A DNA stretch of 64,000 nt from CBDATA01 sp965202845 (GCA_965202845.1 OZ241856.1:1922001-1986000), one strand, 5' to 3'; positions 10,424-22,056 are shown, counted from the stretch's first letter. Made by a program: numbers and translations. The notes: a model not told the origin generated them from the sequence alone.

Positions 10424-12637
10424 CTACAACCGGAAGAGATAGTTGAATTTGAGCGAGAGGCTGCGGTTGCGGACGAAAAACGACTCGGAGGACCACTCGT
10501 CGAGCTCGGTGTAGACGAGGAACACATCGGTCCCCGGCTTGGGAATCCAGTTGAACCGGACGTTGGAAGCCAGATCGCCGGTGGCTTCGTTGTACTGGAA
10601 CAGGCCGAGCAGGATGAGGTCGTTCCGGAACGCGAGCTGGATCCGGCTGGAGACCAGGTGGGTGTCCAGGTCGCCGCCGGGAAGCTCCAGGCGGTTGTAC
10701 GAGTAGTCGGCGCGGACGCCCAGATTGCGGTTGATCCGGTAGTTGGTTCCCAGGGACCAGACGTCGCGGGTTCCCCCCCAGAACCCGCCGAACTCCCAGG
10801 AAGCCCGCAGCGTCGCGTAGCGCCGGCCGAATGTGTTGACCGCGAACTGGTAGCGACGAAACGGGTAGCCGCCGGCGGGGATCGTGACTCCCTGGATTTC
10901 ATGCTCCCGAGCCGCGAATTCGTACTGGTCGACGAACTGGAAGGACGCCATGTCCCCGCTTTCGAATGTCGCGCGGGCGGTCGCCTGGGCGCGCCGGGTC
11001 TCGACCACGCCCGCAAGGTTGGCGGTGCGGTTCCGGTTCGCCTCGAAGTGCAGTTGCCGCATCCAGGAAACCGCCGGCCGGGGCGAGAACCGCCCCCGGA
11101 AGAACGTCTTGCGGATGCCGCGGCGGGGGACGAACCCGATCCCGGGGTCGAAGCGCTCCCCGATCCCGATCGCCTTGGCGGTTCCCCCCCAGGTATCGCT
11201 GTCGTAGGAAAGGCGGGCGCTTGCGATCCCCGAACCGCCGCGGTCCGAACCGTCGAAAACGCGCGCCGCCAGCCCCTGGAACGACCAGACCCGGCGGAAG
11301 AACAAGTTGACGTCGGCGCCCGCCACCCGGTTGAACCCGAGCTCGCTGCTGCGATCGGTGAAGAGCGCCCCGACGCTGGAGCGGGACCAGACGTCGCGGC
11401 GGACGCGCGCCACCGAGAACCGCTCGCCGGAGGTCTCGCCGCGCGCGCCGGTGGCCATCCCCATCAGTCCCAGGGTCCAGGCGCCCTGGCGCCCGGACAT
11501 CCGGGCCCCGCCCCGAATCGGAATCGGTTCGCCCGCGTCCGAAAGCCCGATGCGACGGGTGAACACCAGATCGGCGTCCACCCGCTCGCCGAACTGGAAG
11601 TTGCGCTGCCCTTCCAGGAAGATCTGCCGCTTCTCCGGGAACCGCAGCGAGAACCGGGTGAAGTTCTGCTGAAGGTCGTCCACTTCCGCCTGGGCGAAGT
11701 CGGTGTTCACGGTGAAGTCGGCGGTGAGTCCCGGCGTCACTCCCCACTTCACGTCGAAGCCGCCGTCGAGGGCCGTCGCATCTCCCTCGAATTCCTCCCC
11801 GCCCCGGCGGGCGCCGAGCGCCCAGGGGCGCATCTCCACATTGCGGCCCGGCTGCACGTCGCGCAGCCCGACCAGCTGACCGAGCTCGGAGGGCCGATAC
11901 CAGGTGGAGTCGTTGGGCACGAACGGCCAGTACACCTCCTCGTTCTTCGAGGGGATGTTCCGCTTGAACCCGACGCCGAAGGCGGCGGGCGTTCCCGGCG
12001 ACGGGGGCCGGAAGCGGAGCGACTTCAGCGGAATCCGCACCTCCACGGTCCAGCCTCCGGGGAAGGCGCGCCCGCGCGATTCCCAGACGGTGTCCCAGTC
12101 GAGGTTCCGGGTTTCCGGCCCCTGCCCGTTCTGGCTCATGTCGAACAGGATGCCGTTCGAGTTGGTGGCGAGAAAGATCGCGCTCCGCTGGGCGTTGTAG
12201 GCGTCCAGCATGATGGCGACCGCGTCGTCGCTCGCGATGTTCTCGTCCCGGAACATGGTGCGCGGCCGGTTCCGCTCGGCGTCCTCGATGGTGCAAAGGA
12301 ATCCGAAGTACAGGTTCTGGTCGTCGTGGAGAACCCGGACCACCGTGCTCTCGGTGGAGGGGAGTCCCTCGAAACTCTCCCGCTGGTAGAAATCCCCGAT
12401 GGGGCGCGCCCGCTCCCAGGCCGCCTCGTCAAGCCAGCCGTCCACCGAAACCGGCTCGTCGGTCCAGGCGGCGCGGATTTCCCAGGCGCGGGCGGTGAGC
12501 GCAGCGACCCGCTCCTCCCTGGACATCCCCCGCAGCGCCTCGGCGGAGGGGCTGGCAGCGGCGGGCGGCGGCAGCTGCCGCTGGCCAGCCGCCGGCGACG
12601 AAACGAGAAGAACGAGCGCGACGAGAACGACCGGCAT
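10424..12637 (-). CDS. CBM9/DUF5916 outer-membrane beta-barrel protein
   Basis: A 737-residue exported protein. The ATG at 12637 gives a clean signal peptide (MPVVLVALVLLVSSPAAGQ) and overlaps the upstream stop as TGATG; a longer open frame upstream lacks a signal and was rejected. The N-terminal third is a CBM9-like sugar-binding domain (AAWTDEPVSVDGWLDEAAW, then NLYFGFLC and FRDENIASDDAVAIMLD). The remainder alternates short beta strands rich in aromatic residues and ends in Phe-Asn-Tyr-Leu-Phe-Arg-Leu, as expected for an outer-membrane barrel of the DUF5916 type. RFPEKRQIFLEGQ is a family hallmark. It probably acts at the cell surface in polysaccharide handling; the substrate is unknown. 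Confidence 0.9.
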   Translation of the reverse strand: MPVVLVALVLLVSSPAAGQRQLPPPAAASPSAEALRGMSREERVAALTARAWEIRAAWTDEPVSVDGWLDEAAWERARPIGDFYQRESFEGLPSTESTVVRVLHDDQNLYFGFLCTIEDAERNRPRTMFRDENIASDDAVAIMLDAYNAQRSAIFLATNSNGILFDMSQNGQGPETRNLDWDTVWESRGRAFPGGWTVEVRIPLKSLRFRPPSPGTPAAFGVGFKRNIPSKNEEVYWPFVPNDSTWYRPSELGQLVGLRDVQPGRNVEMRPWALGARRGGEEFEGDATALDGGFDVKWGVTPGLTADFTVNTDFAQAEVDDLQQNFTRFSLRFPEKRQIFLEGQRNFQFGERVDADLVFTRRIGLSDAGEPIPIRGGARMSGRQGAWTLGLMGMATGARGETSGERFSVARVRRDVWSRSSVGALFTDRSSELGFNRVAGADVNLFFRRVWSFQGLAARVFDGSDRGGSGIASARLSYDSDTWGGTAKAIGIGERFDPGIGFVPRRGIRKTFFRGRFSPRPAVSWMRQLHFEANRNRTANLAGVVETRRAQATARATFESGDMASFQFVDQYEFAAREHEIQGVTIPAGGYPFRRYQFAVNTFGRRYATLRASWEFGGFWGGTRDVWSLGTNYRINRNLGVRADYSYNRLELPGGDLDTHLVSSRIQLAFRNDLILLGLFQYNEATGDLASNVRFNWIPKPGTDVFLVYTELDEWSSESFFVRNRSLSLKFNYLFRL

Positions 12638-13620
12638 CAGCCGACCACGAAACCGGAGGCGATTTCCTGAAGCCAGGGTTCGATGGCGTGGTAGAGGGTG
12701 TTCTGGCAATGGAAGCGGAAGAGGTAGGTGCGCCCGCCGGACGCCTTGTAGAGGACCCATTCCAGATAGTCGGCGTGCTGGGTCTCCACCGCATAGAGGA
12801 TCGCGATGCCGCCGTCATCCAGAATCTGGTGGCGGAGCATCCGGAACCGGTCGCCCAGGGTCTCCATCTCGGCGGCGTAGAACGCCTCCAGCGTGACGCC
12901 GGGCGCCTCGCGGACTGTCACGTCGAGGGTCGCATGCACCGTCGCCCCGTTCGCGTCCACCGCGAGCGGCCCGCTGCGGAATCCAACCACCAGGTTTTCG
13001 CTCCCCTGCTTCAGCACGTGGGAGCGCGTCCAGCTCTGCGGGTAGGGCACCACCAGACCGAAATCCTCGTCCTCCCAGGTTTCGAAGAGATCCAGCGACT
13101 CCACCGAAAAATCCTCGTACACGGTGTCCAGAATCGGCCCGTAGGCGAGGATGCTGCGCGCCTCGCCGGTGGCGTACACCCCGAAGAGGGTCCCGGAGAT
13201 CGCAGCGAGCAGCAGGCGGCCCGACTGCGGGCGGCGCTCCCAGGCGAACGTCCAGACCATCCCCTCCTGCCCGGCCCGCTCCCAGCGGGATTCGGAGAGC
13301 ACGTTGTGCTCCCCGATGTAGTACTGGTCCGCGATGTCGCGGAGCGTCCGGTCGGACGGAAGGGGGCCCGCCATCACCTGGACCTGGATGCCGTCCCGTT
13401 CGGGGATGTCCACCGAGGGCCCAGTGAAGGTGGCCATCCGGAATCCGCCCTGGGCGCTGGTGGCGGAGGACCAACCGCGCGGGAGCGGCAGGGACACCCC
13501 GACCTCCGGGACGTAGACGGTCACCAGCTCGCTCGGGCCCGAGAAGTCGGCGAAACAGCCCCCGGCGACCCAGCTGGCGGTCAGAGCGGTCGTGAGGGCG
13601 GCGGAGCGCCGGAGTTTCAA
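12637..13620 (-). CDS. Predicted lipoprotein with two PsbP-like modules, function unknown
   Basis: The product of 327 residues begins at TTG 13620, chosen because GGAG lies 9 bases upstream inside the guaB stop region and because it yields a proper lipoprotein signal (MKLRRSAALTTALTASWVAGGC). Two similar segments follow, VPEVGVSLPLPRGWSS near residue 40 and FGLVVPYPQSWTR near residue 180, which resemble the opening of PsbP/YcnI-like domains that read as beta-strand then Pro-x-x-Trp. No catalytic motif is seen. It sits 5 bases after guaB and overlaps the start of the barrel gene, so the three are likely one transcript. I do not recognise a specific function. Confidence 0.72.
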   Translation of the reverse strand: MKLRRSAALTTALTASWVAGGCFADFSGPSELVTVYVPEVGVSLPLPRGWSSATSAQGGFRMATFTGPSVDIPERDGIQVQVMAGPLPSDRTLRDIADQYYIGEHNVLSESRWERAGQEGMVWTFAWERRPQSGRLLLAAISGTLFGVYATGEARSILAYGPILDTVYEDFSVESLDLFETWEDEDFGLVVPYPQSWTRSHVLKQGSENLVVGFRSGPLAVDANGATVHATLDVTVREAPGVTLEAFYAAEMETLGDRFRMLRHQILDDGGIAILYAVETQHADYLEWVLYKASGGRTYLFRFHCQNTLYHAIEPWLQEIASGFVVG

Positions 13621-13625
13621 AGGGG

Positions 13626-15079
13626 CTACTCCAACCGGTAGTTCGGAGCTTCCTTGGTGACCACCACGTCGTGGGCGTGGCTCTCCCGCTGGCCGGCGCC
13701 GGTGACCTGGATGAACTCGGCGGTCCGCTGGAGATCGGACACGGTGCGGCATCCGGCGTATCCCATCCCGGCGCGCAGGCCACCGATCAGTTGCTCCACC
13801 ACCCCTGCGACCGGACCCTTGATGGGCACCCGCCCCTCGATGCCTTCGGGAACCAGCTTGGAGAGCGGCTGGCCGGCCTGGGCGTAGCGGTCCGCTGTCC
13901 CCGCATGCATGGCGCCCAGCGAACCCATGCCGCGGTAGGTCTTGAAGGCCCGCCCCTGGTACAGGATGGTCTCCCCCGGGCTCTCGTCGGTTCCGGCGAG
14001 CAGGTTGCCGACCATGACCGAATCGGCGCCAGCGCCGATGGCCTTCACCAGGTCCCCGCTGAAACGGATGCCGCCGTCCGCGATCACCGGAACCTCGGCC
14101 GCCGCGCTGACCTCGAGGATCGCGGAGACCTGCGGCATCCCGGTACCCGCCACCACCCGGGTTGTGCAGATGGAGCCGGGGCCCATGCCCACCTTCAGTC
14201 CGTCGGCGCCGGCCTGGACCAAATCGCGCGCCGCTTCGGCGGTGGCGATGTTGCCCGCCACCAGATCCACTGAGTCGGGAATGTCCTTTCGCAAGCGGGA
14301 CAGCGTCTCGATGCAGCTCCGGGTGTGGCCGTGCGCGGTGTCCACCACCACCGCGTCCACTCCGCGCTCGACCAGACGGCGCGCCCGTTCGACTCCGGCG
14401 TCGCCCACCCCCACCGCGGCGGCGCAGCGCAGTCGGCCCAGGTCGTCCTTGGTGGCGTTCGGATAATTCCGCGCCTTCTCGATGTCCTTGACGGTCAGCA
14501 GCCCGATCAGCGCGCCGTCCTCGTCCACCACCGGCAGCTTCTCCACCCGGCGCTCGTGAATCGCCCGGCGCGCATCCTCGAGAGTGGCGCCGCGGGGCGC
14601 GGTCACCGGATCCGAGGTCATCAAGTCCGCAACCCGGAGATCGTCGGAGGGTTCGAAACGGAGGTCCCGGCTGGTCAGGATGCCGACCAGCCTGCCTTCC
14701 TCGAGGACCGGGAGGCCGGAGATACCGTGCCGCTCCATGAGCGCCCGCGCCAGGGAGACCGGGGCATCGGGGGCGACCGTGACCGGATCCACCACCATGC
14801 CGCTCTCCGAACGCTTCACCTTGGCCACCTCGTCCGCCTGCTCCTCCGGGGGCAGGTTCCGGTGGATCACCCCGATGCCTCCCGCCTGGGCGATGGCGAT
14901 CGCCAGCCGCGCCTCGGTGACCGTATCCATCGCCGCGCTCACCACCGGCGCCGCCAGCGGGATGCGTCGGCTGAACCGGGTTCGGAGATCGGCGTCGGCC
15001 GGCAGAATCTCCGAGTAGCGCGGACGCAGGAGAACGTCGTCGAAGGTGAGGGTGACCGGCGGGAGGGGCTTCGCTTCCC

Positions 15080-15083
<4 letters not shown>
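13626..15083 (-). CDS. guaB: Inosine-5'-monophosphate dehydrogenase
   Basis: Oxidises IMP to XMP with NAD, the committed step of GMP synthesis, in the cytoplasm. The 485-residue product opens with LTFDDVLLRPRYSEILPAD, followed by the beta-alpha barrel with an inserted CBS pair (about residues 95-205, including SLARALMERHGISGLPVL). The active-site loop GPGSICTTRVVAGTG carries the catalytic Cys near residue 302, and YRGMGSLGAM and EGIEGRVPIKG are conserved. The start is GTG 15083, overlapping the secA stop as GTGA and giving the normal family length; the open frame extends upstream only within secA. Translational coupling to secA is implied. Confidence 0.97.
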
Positions 15084-17830
<2,747 letters not shown>

Positions 17831-17885
17831 TGATGGCGGCGGAGTCTAGTGCGCCAGCCCACGTGCCGCCGGGCCGGAGCCGCGC

Positions 17886-18818
17886 TCAGCCGGGGAGCGG
17901 GGCAGGCGCGTAATCCACGATGTGGTTCAGCGGATTCCGGGCCCTGCCGTTCACCCAGACTTCATAGTGAAGGTGCGGCGCCCGGCTGCGGCCGGTGTTG
18001 CCGACCGTGCCGAGGACCTGGCTGCGTCGGAGCCGCTGGCCGTTCCGCACCTCGATGGAGGAAAGGTGCGCGTAGCGGGTGACCATGCCGAACCCGTGGG
18101 ACACGACCACGTTCTTGCCGTAGGTGGCGGAGCTTCCCGCCGAGAGCACCACCCCGTCGGCGGTGACCCGCACCGGAGCGCCCACCCCGGTGGAGACATC
18201 GATGCCGTAGTGCCATTCGATCTCCCCGGTGAACGGGTCGGGGCGGCGTCCGAAGCCCGACGAGAGGTATCCCCGGACCGGCCAGATGGTGGGCGTGGAG
18301 GCGATCAGGCGGCTCTTCTCCCGAACCACCCGTTCGAGGGCGGCGCCCTGTTCGTCGAGACGCGCAATCCGGGAGGCGAGCGCATCGATCCGCTCGTTCG
18401 CGTAGTCGAAACCGCTCGCCGCCACCGCCGCCCCGCCAATTCCCTCGAGCCGCCGCTGGACCGGCTCCGCTCCGGCGAGCACCGCGATCCGCCGCATCTG
18501 AACCTCGATCCCCTCTACCTGGGTCGCCATCCGTTCGGCCTCGCGCGCATACGCGGCGCTCTGACGTCGCAGCGCCTCCCGGTCCCGGGCCAGCTCGGCC
18601 TCGTTCCGGGAGCTGCTCGCCACCAGCCAGGCGTGGTGGCCGAGCTGCGCCAGCAGGAGCGCCGCCAACAAGCCGAGCGCCACACTCCCCCATCGGGAAA
18701 CTCGGAGTTCCCGGGCTCCGCGCCCGTCGGCGGGCGGGAGGATCAGCCGCGAGCCGGACGGGATGCGGAGGCGCCGCAAACGCAGGAAAAGCCCGGCGAG
18801 CAAGGGGTGGCGGAACAT
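17886..18818 (-). CDS. M23-family (LytM) peptidase with membrane anchor and coiled coil
   Basis: A 310-residue protein with one transmembrane segment near residues 45-65 (SVALGLLAALLLAQLGHHAW), a helical, probably coiled-coil region to about residue 165, and a C-terminal LytM/M23 domain. Zinc-site motifs are present: WHYGIDVSTG (His-x3-Asp) near residue 198 and HLHYEVWVNGRARNP near residue 275, so it should be an active peptidoglycan endopeptidase rather than an EnvC-like activator. It lies upstream of secA on the same strand with 55 bases between. The ATG at 18818 follows a putative promoter. Confidence 0.92.
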   Translation of the reverse strand: MFRHPLLAGLFLRLRRLRIPSGSRLILPPADGRGARELRVSRWGSVALGLLAALLLAQLGHHAWLVASSSRNEAELARDREALRRQSAAYAREAERMATQVEGIEVQMRRIAVLAGAEPVQRRLEGIGGAAVAASGFDYANERIDALASRIARLDEQGAALERVVREKSRLIASTPTIWPVRGYLSSGFGRRPDPFTGEIEWHYGIDVSTGVGAPVRVTADGVVLSAGSSATYGKNVVVSHGFGMVTRYAHLSSIEVRNGQRLRRSQVLGTVGNTGRSRAPHLHYEVWVNGRARNPLNHIVDYAPAPLPG

Positions 18819-18830
18819 GGTGCGGCAGGG

Positions 18831-18862
18831 ATTTTAGTACACATGCATCAAGAAGTCGTCAA
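18831..18862 (-). promoter_or_regulatory. Putative promoter of the M23 peptidase gene
   Basis: Minus-strand TTGACG (18857-18862) is followed by TACTAAAAT (18831-18839), with 17 bases to TACTAA or 20 to the better hexamer TAAAAT. TAAAAT ends 12 bases before the ATG. It is one of the few AT-rich patches in the window. Confidence 0.4.
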
Positions 18863-18900
18863 ACCGAGGCAGGGCGACGCCCCCGGTTCCCAATACAACG

Positions 18901-19202
18901 GCGATCAGCGTCTCGGGCGCGAACCGAAAACCGCCTCGAACGTCGGCGCTTCCAGAACGGCGTCCAGCCACCGGTCAAGCTGCGTGAAGTCGGCGCCCGC
19001 AAGACGCGCCTGAACCTCGGCGAGCGGGCGGCCGAAGCGCCGCGCCAGCAACCGGGCGAGCGTTTCGGCCTTCCCCTCAACCCTCCCTTCGACCTTGCCT
19101 TCGGCCCTCCCTTCGGCCTTTCCTTCGGCCTTGCCTTCGGCCCTCCCTTGATCTCGGCCCTCCTTGAACCAGATTCGGGTTGCGGTTCCCATAAGAGCCT
19201 CC
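18901..19202 (-). pseudogene. Duplicated 3' fragment of the adjacent Rpn-family gene
   Basis: About 302 bases that repeat 19211-19512 at an offset of 310 bases with roughly a dozen mismatches. It encodes the same C-terminal piece, from MGTATRIWFKEGRDQG through the EGKAEG repeats to FGSRPRR and a stop at 18905, but it lies beyond the stop of the intact gene and in another frame, since 310 is not a multiple of 3. It has no catalytic domain and no obvious start signal, so it is read as a non-coding tandem duplicate. Mismatches cluster in the repeat tract. Confidence 0.8.
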
Positions 19203-19512
19203 CGTTCCCAGCGATCAGCGTCTCGGGCGCGAACCGAAAACCGCCTCGAACGTCGGTGCTTCCAGAACGGCGTCCAGCCACCGGTCGAGCTGCGTGAAGT
19301 CGGCGCCCGCAAGGCGCGCCTGAACCTCGGCGAGCGGGCGGCCGAAGCGCCGCGCCAGCAACCGGGCGAGCGTTTCGGCCTTCCCCTCAACCCTCCCTTC
19401 GACCTTGCCTTCGGCCTTTCCCTCAACTCTCCCTTCGGCCTTGCCTTCAGCCCTCCCTTGATCTCGGCCCTCCTTGAACCAGATTCGGGTTGCGGTTCCC
19501 ATAAGAGCCTCC
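18901..19512. repeat. Tandem direct repeat, two 302-bp units 310 bp apart
   Basis: Units 18901-19202 and 19211-19512 are about 96 percent identical by eye. The short word GTTCCCA occurs just before each unit (18885-18891 and 19204-19210), which suggests recombination or slippage at microhomology as the origin. Confidence 0.85.
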
Positions 19513-20252
19513 ACTTCTTCAGGACCGGCGCCGATGCGCCTCATCGACGCCTCAATGCGAGCGGGCGGCAGATCCACCTGCTCCAGCAGGTACAGTAGCA
19601 TGTACTGCCCGAAATCGGTGTCGGCGGCAGCCGCCACCACCATCGCATCGACCTCGAAATCAGGGATCTCCTTGGCGATGTCCTTGAAAAAGGCGCGCGC
19701 CAGCCCGAGCAGGGCGCCGCGCACGCCCACGTCCCGCGGAAGCTCCTCCAGAGCGATCCCGGAGAGATCATGCAAGGTGAACGCCCCGACGGCCCCGGCG
19801 AGATGCTCGAGACCCGCCGGCGCGTCGATCATCTCCGCGATCGAGCAGGGAAGCGTCCAGGGCTCGCGACCGTTGAAGAAAACCACGGGAACGATCAGCG
19901 GCAGTCGCCCGGGGGGACCTTCCCCGCGATCCAGATACGCGAACCAGAGGCGCAGGATGTAGCGCATCAGTTGCAGCGGGGTGCGGGCGTCCGGCTTCGA
20001 CTTGTGCTCCAGCAGGACATACACCCAGACGGAGGCGCCGTCCTTCAGGCGCGCCCGGAAGATGGCGTCGGCCTGGGTGACCTTGCCCTCGCCGTCGACG
20101 GCGGTTCCCTCCATGAGTTCGGGCGGGTGGTCGGTATCCAGCCGTTCGCGGACTCCGGACGGCAGGTAGTCGACGAGCAGCGCCGCCGCGCGCCCGGGGT
20201 CCGAAACCAGCAGCCGGAACAGGGCGTCATGCCGGATCCGGGGCAGGGCCAT
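19215..20252 (-). CDS. Rpn-family recombination-promoting nuclease / PD-(D/E)XK putative transposase
   Basis: A 345-residue protein of the Rpn (transposase_31, PF04754-like) family. The N-terminal nuclease domain opens with RHDALFRLLVSDPGRAA, and the PD-(D/E)XK core is visible as Asp in QADAIFRARLKDG (about residue 62) and Glu-x-Lys in VLLEHKSKPD (about residue 82). Family members cut DNA and raise RecA-independent recombination. The C-terminus has a charged tract of EGKAEGR/EGRVEG repeats near residues 265-295, then RLLARRFGRPLAEVQARLAG, as in many relatives. No inverted repeats or target-site duplications are seen, so it is not an active transposon by this evidence. Its 3' end is duplicated downstream. 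Confidence 0.85.
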   Translation of the reverse strand: MALPRIRHDALFRLLVSDPGRAAALLVDYLPSGVRERLDTDHPPELMEGTAVDGEGKVTQADAIFRARLKDGASVWVYVLLEHKSKPDARTPLQLMRYILRLWFAYLDRGEGPPGRLPLIVPVVFFNGREPWTLPCSIAEMIDAPAGLEHLAGAVGAFTLHDLSGIALEELPRDVGVRGALLGLARAFFKDIAKEIPDFEVDAMVVAAAADTDFGQYMLLYLLEQVDLPPARIEASMRRIGAGPEEVEALMGTATRIWFKEGRDQGRAEGKAEGRVEGKAEGKVEGRVEGKAETLARLLARRFGRPLAEVQARLAGADFTQLDRWLDAVLEAPTFEAVFGSRPRR

Positions 20253-20311
20253 TCAGAACCCCCCGACCCCGATCCGCTTCCCAACCAGCCTCACGCCCCG
20301 CCCCCATCGCT

Positions 20312-20698
20312 TCACGACTTGAGCATACCGCGTCTGCGGCGGAACGCCGGCAGATCCTCCGGTCCGAAATCGACCGGTTCGCCTCTGAGAATCCGAGCCG
20401 CCTTCCCCACCGCCGACCGGACCGGCGCCCGGAAGCCTTCGGGGTCCACCAGGTGCTCTTCCGGGGCCATTTCGTCGAGAATTTCCAGACTGCGGGACAG
20501 GAGGCTGCGGGCGCCCCGAAGGCCGCCGGTCTGGAGGTGGTGCATCCCCGCCGCGACCAGGATGAGCGCCTTGAGCGCCCTCCGACGCGCGCCTCGCGCT
20601 CCCGCCCACTCCTCCTCCAGCACGTCGTGGCTCTCGAAATACTCCTTCCGGTTGAAGAGCCGGATGGCCTCCTCCAGCGCATCGGGCGGCCCGTTCAT
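20312..20698 (-). CDS. DUF309 domain protein
   Basis: A 128-residue helical protein. The family hallmark Phe-x3-His-x2-Leu-Glu-x2-Trp is present as YFESHDVLEEEWAG near residue 20, with RALKALILVAAGMHHLQTG following, so the conserved His and Glu residues of DUF309 are intact. The biochemical role of the family is unknown. AGGA lies a few bases before the ATG at 20698. It is separated from the Rpn gene by 59 bases and is divergent from the tRNA gene. Confidence 0.88.
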   Translation of the reverse strand: MNGPPDALEEAIRLFNRKEYFESHDVLEEEWAGARGARRRALKALILVAAGMHHLQTGGLRGARSLLSRSLEILDEMAPEEHLVDPEGFRAPVRSAVGKAARILRGEPVDFGPEDLPAFRRRRGMLKS

Positions 20699-20715
20699 CG
20701 GTTCCTGTGGGGAGC

Positions 20716-20744
20716 TTGACCGGTTCGGGGGAGGTTGCTAGCGT
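20716..20744 (+). promoter_or_regulatory. Putative promoter of the tRNA-Val gene
   Basis: TTGACC (20716-20721) and TAGCGT (20739-20744) are separated by exactly 17 bases. Transcription would begin about 25 bases before the mature tRNA end at 20776. Confidence 0.5.
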
Positions 20745-20775
20745 CCCCGCTTCCCGATGGGCGGGTTACCGGAGG

Positions 20776-20851
20776 GGGCGATTAACTCAGTGGCTAGAGT
20801 GCTACCTTCACACGGTAGAAGTCGCAGGTTCAAGTCCTGCATCGCCCACCA
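20776..20851 (+). tRNA. tRNA-Val (CAC anticodon)
   Basis: A full cloverleaf can be folded: acceptor GGGCGAT pairs with ATCGCCC, the D stem is ACTC/GAGT, the anticodon stem CTACC/GGTAG closes the loop TTCACAC with anticodon CAC (reads GUG, valine), and the T stem GCAGG/CCTGC encloses TTCAAGT. The discriminator is A and CCA is encoded, ending at 20851. No other tRNA is nearby. Confidence 0.95.
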
Positions 20852-20871
20852 CCCCACGTCATCCTCCCGCG

Positions 20872-22056
20872 TCATTCCCGCCGTCCCTGCTTGAGCTCCA
20901 GCAGGACGCCTCCGGCGCTCTTCGGATGCACGAACGCCACCAGGTGGCCGCCGGCGCCGGGGCGCGGCTCCTCGTCCAGGAGGCGGGCGCCGCGTTCCCG
21001 CAGACGCTCCATCGCCCGCCGAATATCCCGCACCTCGAAGCAGACGTGGTGGAGTCCCGGCCCCTGGCGCCCCAGGAACCGCGCGACGGGGGACGCCGGA
21101 TCGGTGGGTTCCACCAGCTCCAACCGGGCGCCGCCGGATTCCGGCTCGGCGCCGCCGGGAGCGAGAAAGCGCGCCACCACCGAAAACTCGGGCGCCTCAT
21201 GGACTTCCCGAACCCGAAGACCCAGTAGCTCCTCCCAGATCCGCGCCGTCGCGGTTGAGTCCGCGGTCGCGATGCCCACATGGTCGAGCCGACCGGCCAG
21301 CGCCCCGTCGCCGTCAGCCCTCCGCGGTTTCGGCGACCGGGCAGCGAGCGTCGCCTCGATCGCCGCCGCCAGTTCCGGGACCCCGGCGCCGGTGGCGGCG
21401 GTAGTGGACAGCACCGGTCCCGCCCCCTCGGGACGCATGCTTCTCCACCCGGCGACCGTCGCTTCCGCCCCCGGTCGGTCGGCCTGATTCACGATCACCA
21501 GGTCGGCGACCTCGAAGAGTCCCGCCTTGGCGGCCTGCACCGCATCGCCGAGCGCGGGCGCGGTGACCGCCATCGTGAGATCGGCGAGCCGGGTCACCCC
21601 GGTGTCCCCCTGCCCCACCCCGGCAGTCTCGAGCAGAATCCGACGAAACCCGGCGACGGCCATCAGCCGGAGCGCGGCTTCGGACTCCGGGGACAACCCC
21701 TCGCTCCGGTCGCGGGCCGCCATGCTCCGCAGGAAGATCGCCCCCCGGTCGCTCGGGAGCCGCACCCGGTCCCCGAGCAACGCGCCGCCGCTCGCCGGGC
21801 TGGTGGGATCCACCGCCAGAATCGCGACCGGAACCCCCTGCTCCAGGTAGCGCGCGGCGAGGGCGGCCAAAAGCACGCTCTTCCCCACTCCGGGCGGCCC
21901 GGTCCCGGCTACCACCCGGACGCCTTCCGGCCACTCCAGCGCGAAGGCGGCCTCCCGAACCTCCCGGTCGCCGGCTTCCAGCCGGGTCAGAAGCCGCGAG
22001 AGCGCCCGCCGGTCCCCCTCCCCGAGGGCGGCGAAGGCCTCTTCCCGGCTCGACAA
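20872..22056 (-). CDS. MeaB-type GTPase fused to methylmalonyl-CoA epimerase
   Basis: A 394-residue two-domain protein. Residues 1-245 form a MeaB/ArgK-like G3E GTPase, the chaperone that loads and protects B12-dependent methylmalonyl-CoA mutase: Walker A GPPGVGKS near residue 54, then LAVDPTSPASGGALLGDR and ETAGVGQGD. The G4 motif reads NQAD instead of the expected NKAD. Residues 258-394 form a VOC-fold epimerase (LDHVGIATAD, then GLHHVCFEV, then GVLLELKQ) with the metal-binding His, His and Glu in place. The C-terminal dimerisation helices of free MeaB seem to be missing or replaced. It directly follows an acyl-CoA dehydrogenase; no mutase gene lies in the window. Confidence 0.88.
   Translation of the reverse strand: MSSREEAFAALGEGDRRALSRLLTRLEAGDREVREAAFALEWPEGVRVVAGTGPPGVGKSVLLAALAARYLEQGVPVAILAVDPTSPASGGALLGDRVRLPSDRGAIFLRSMAARDRSEGLSPESEAALRLMAVAGFRRILLETAGVGQGDTGVTRLADLTMAVTAPALGDAVQAAKAGLFEVADLVIVNQADRPGAEATVAGWRSMRPEGAGPVLSTTAATGAGVPELAAAIEATLAARSPKPRRADGDGALAGRLDHVGIATADSTATARIWEELLGLRVREVHEAPEFSVVARFLAPGGAEPESGGARLELVEPTDPASPVARFLGRQGPGLHHVCFEVRDIRRAMERLRERGARLLDEEPRPGAGGHLVAFVHPKSAGGVLLELKQGRRE

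Noticed and set aside
19080..19490. CRISPR-like or intergenic repeat array
   Set aside because: The short periodic units encode the EGKAEG peptide repeats and lack spacers.
19215..20252. Insertion sequence
   Set aside because: The gene is of the putative-transposase (Rpn) family, but no inverted repeats or target duplications flank it.
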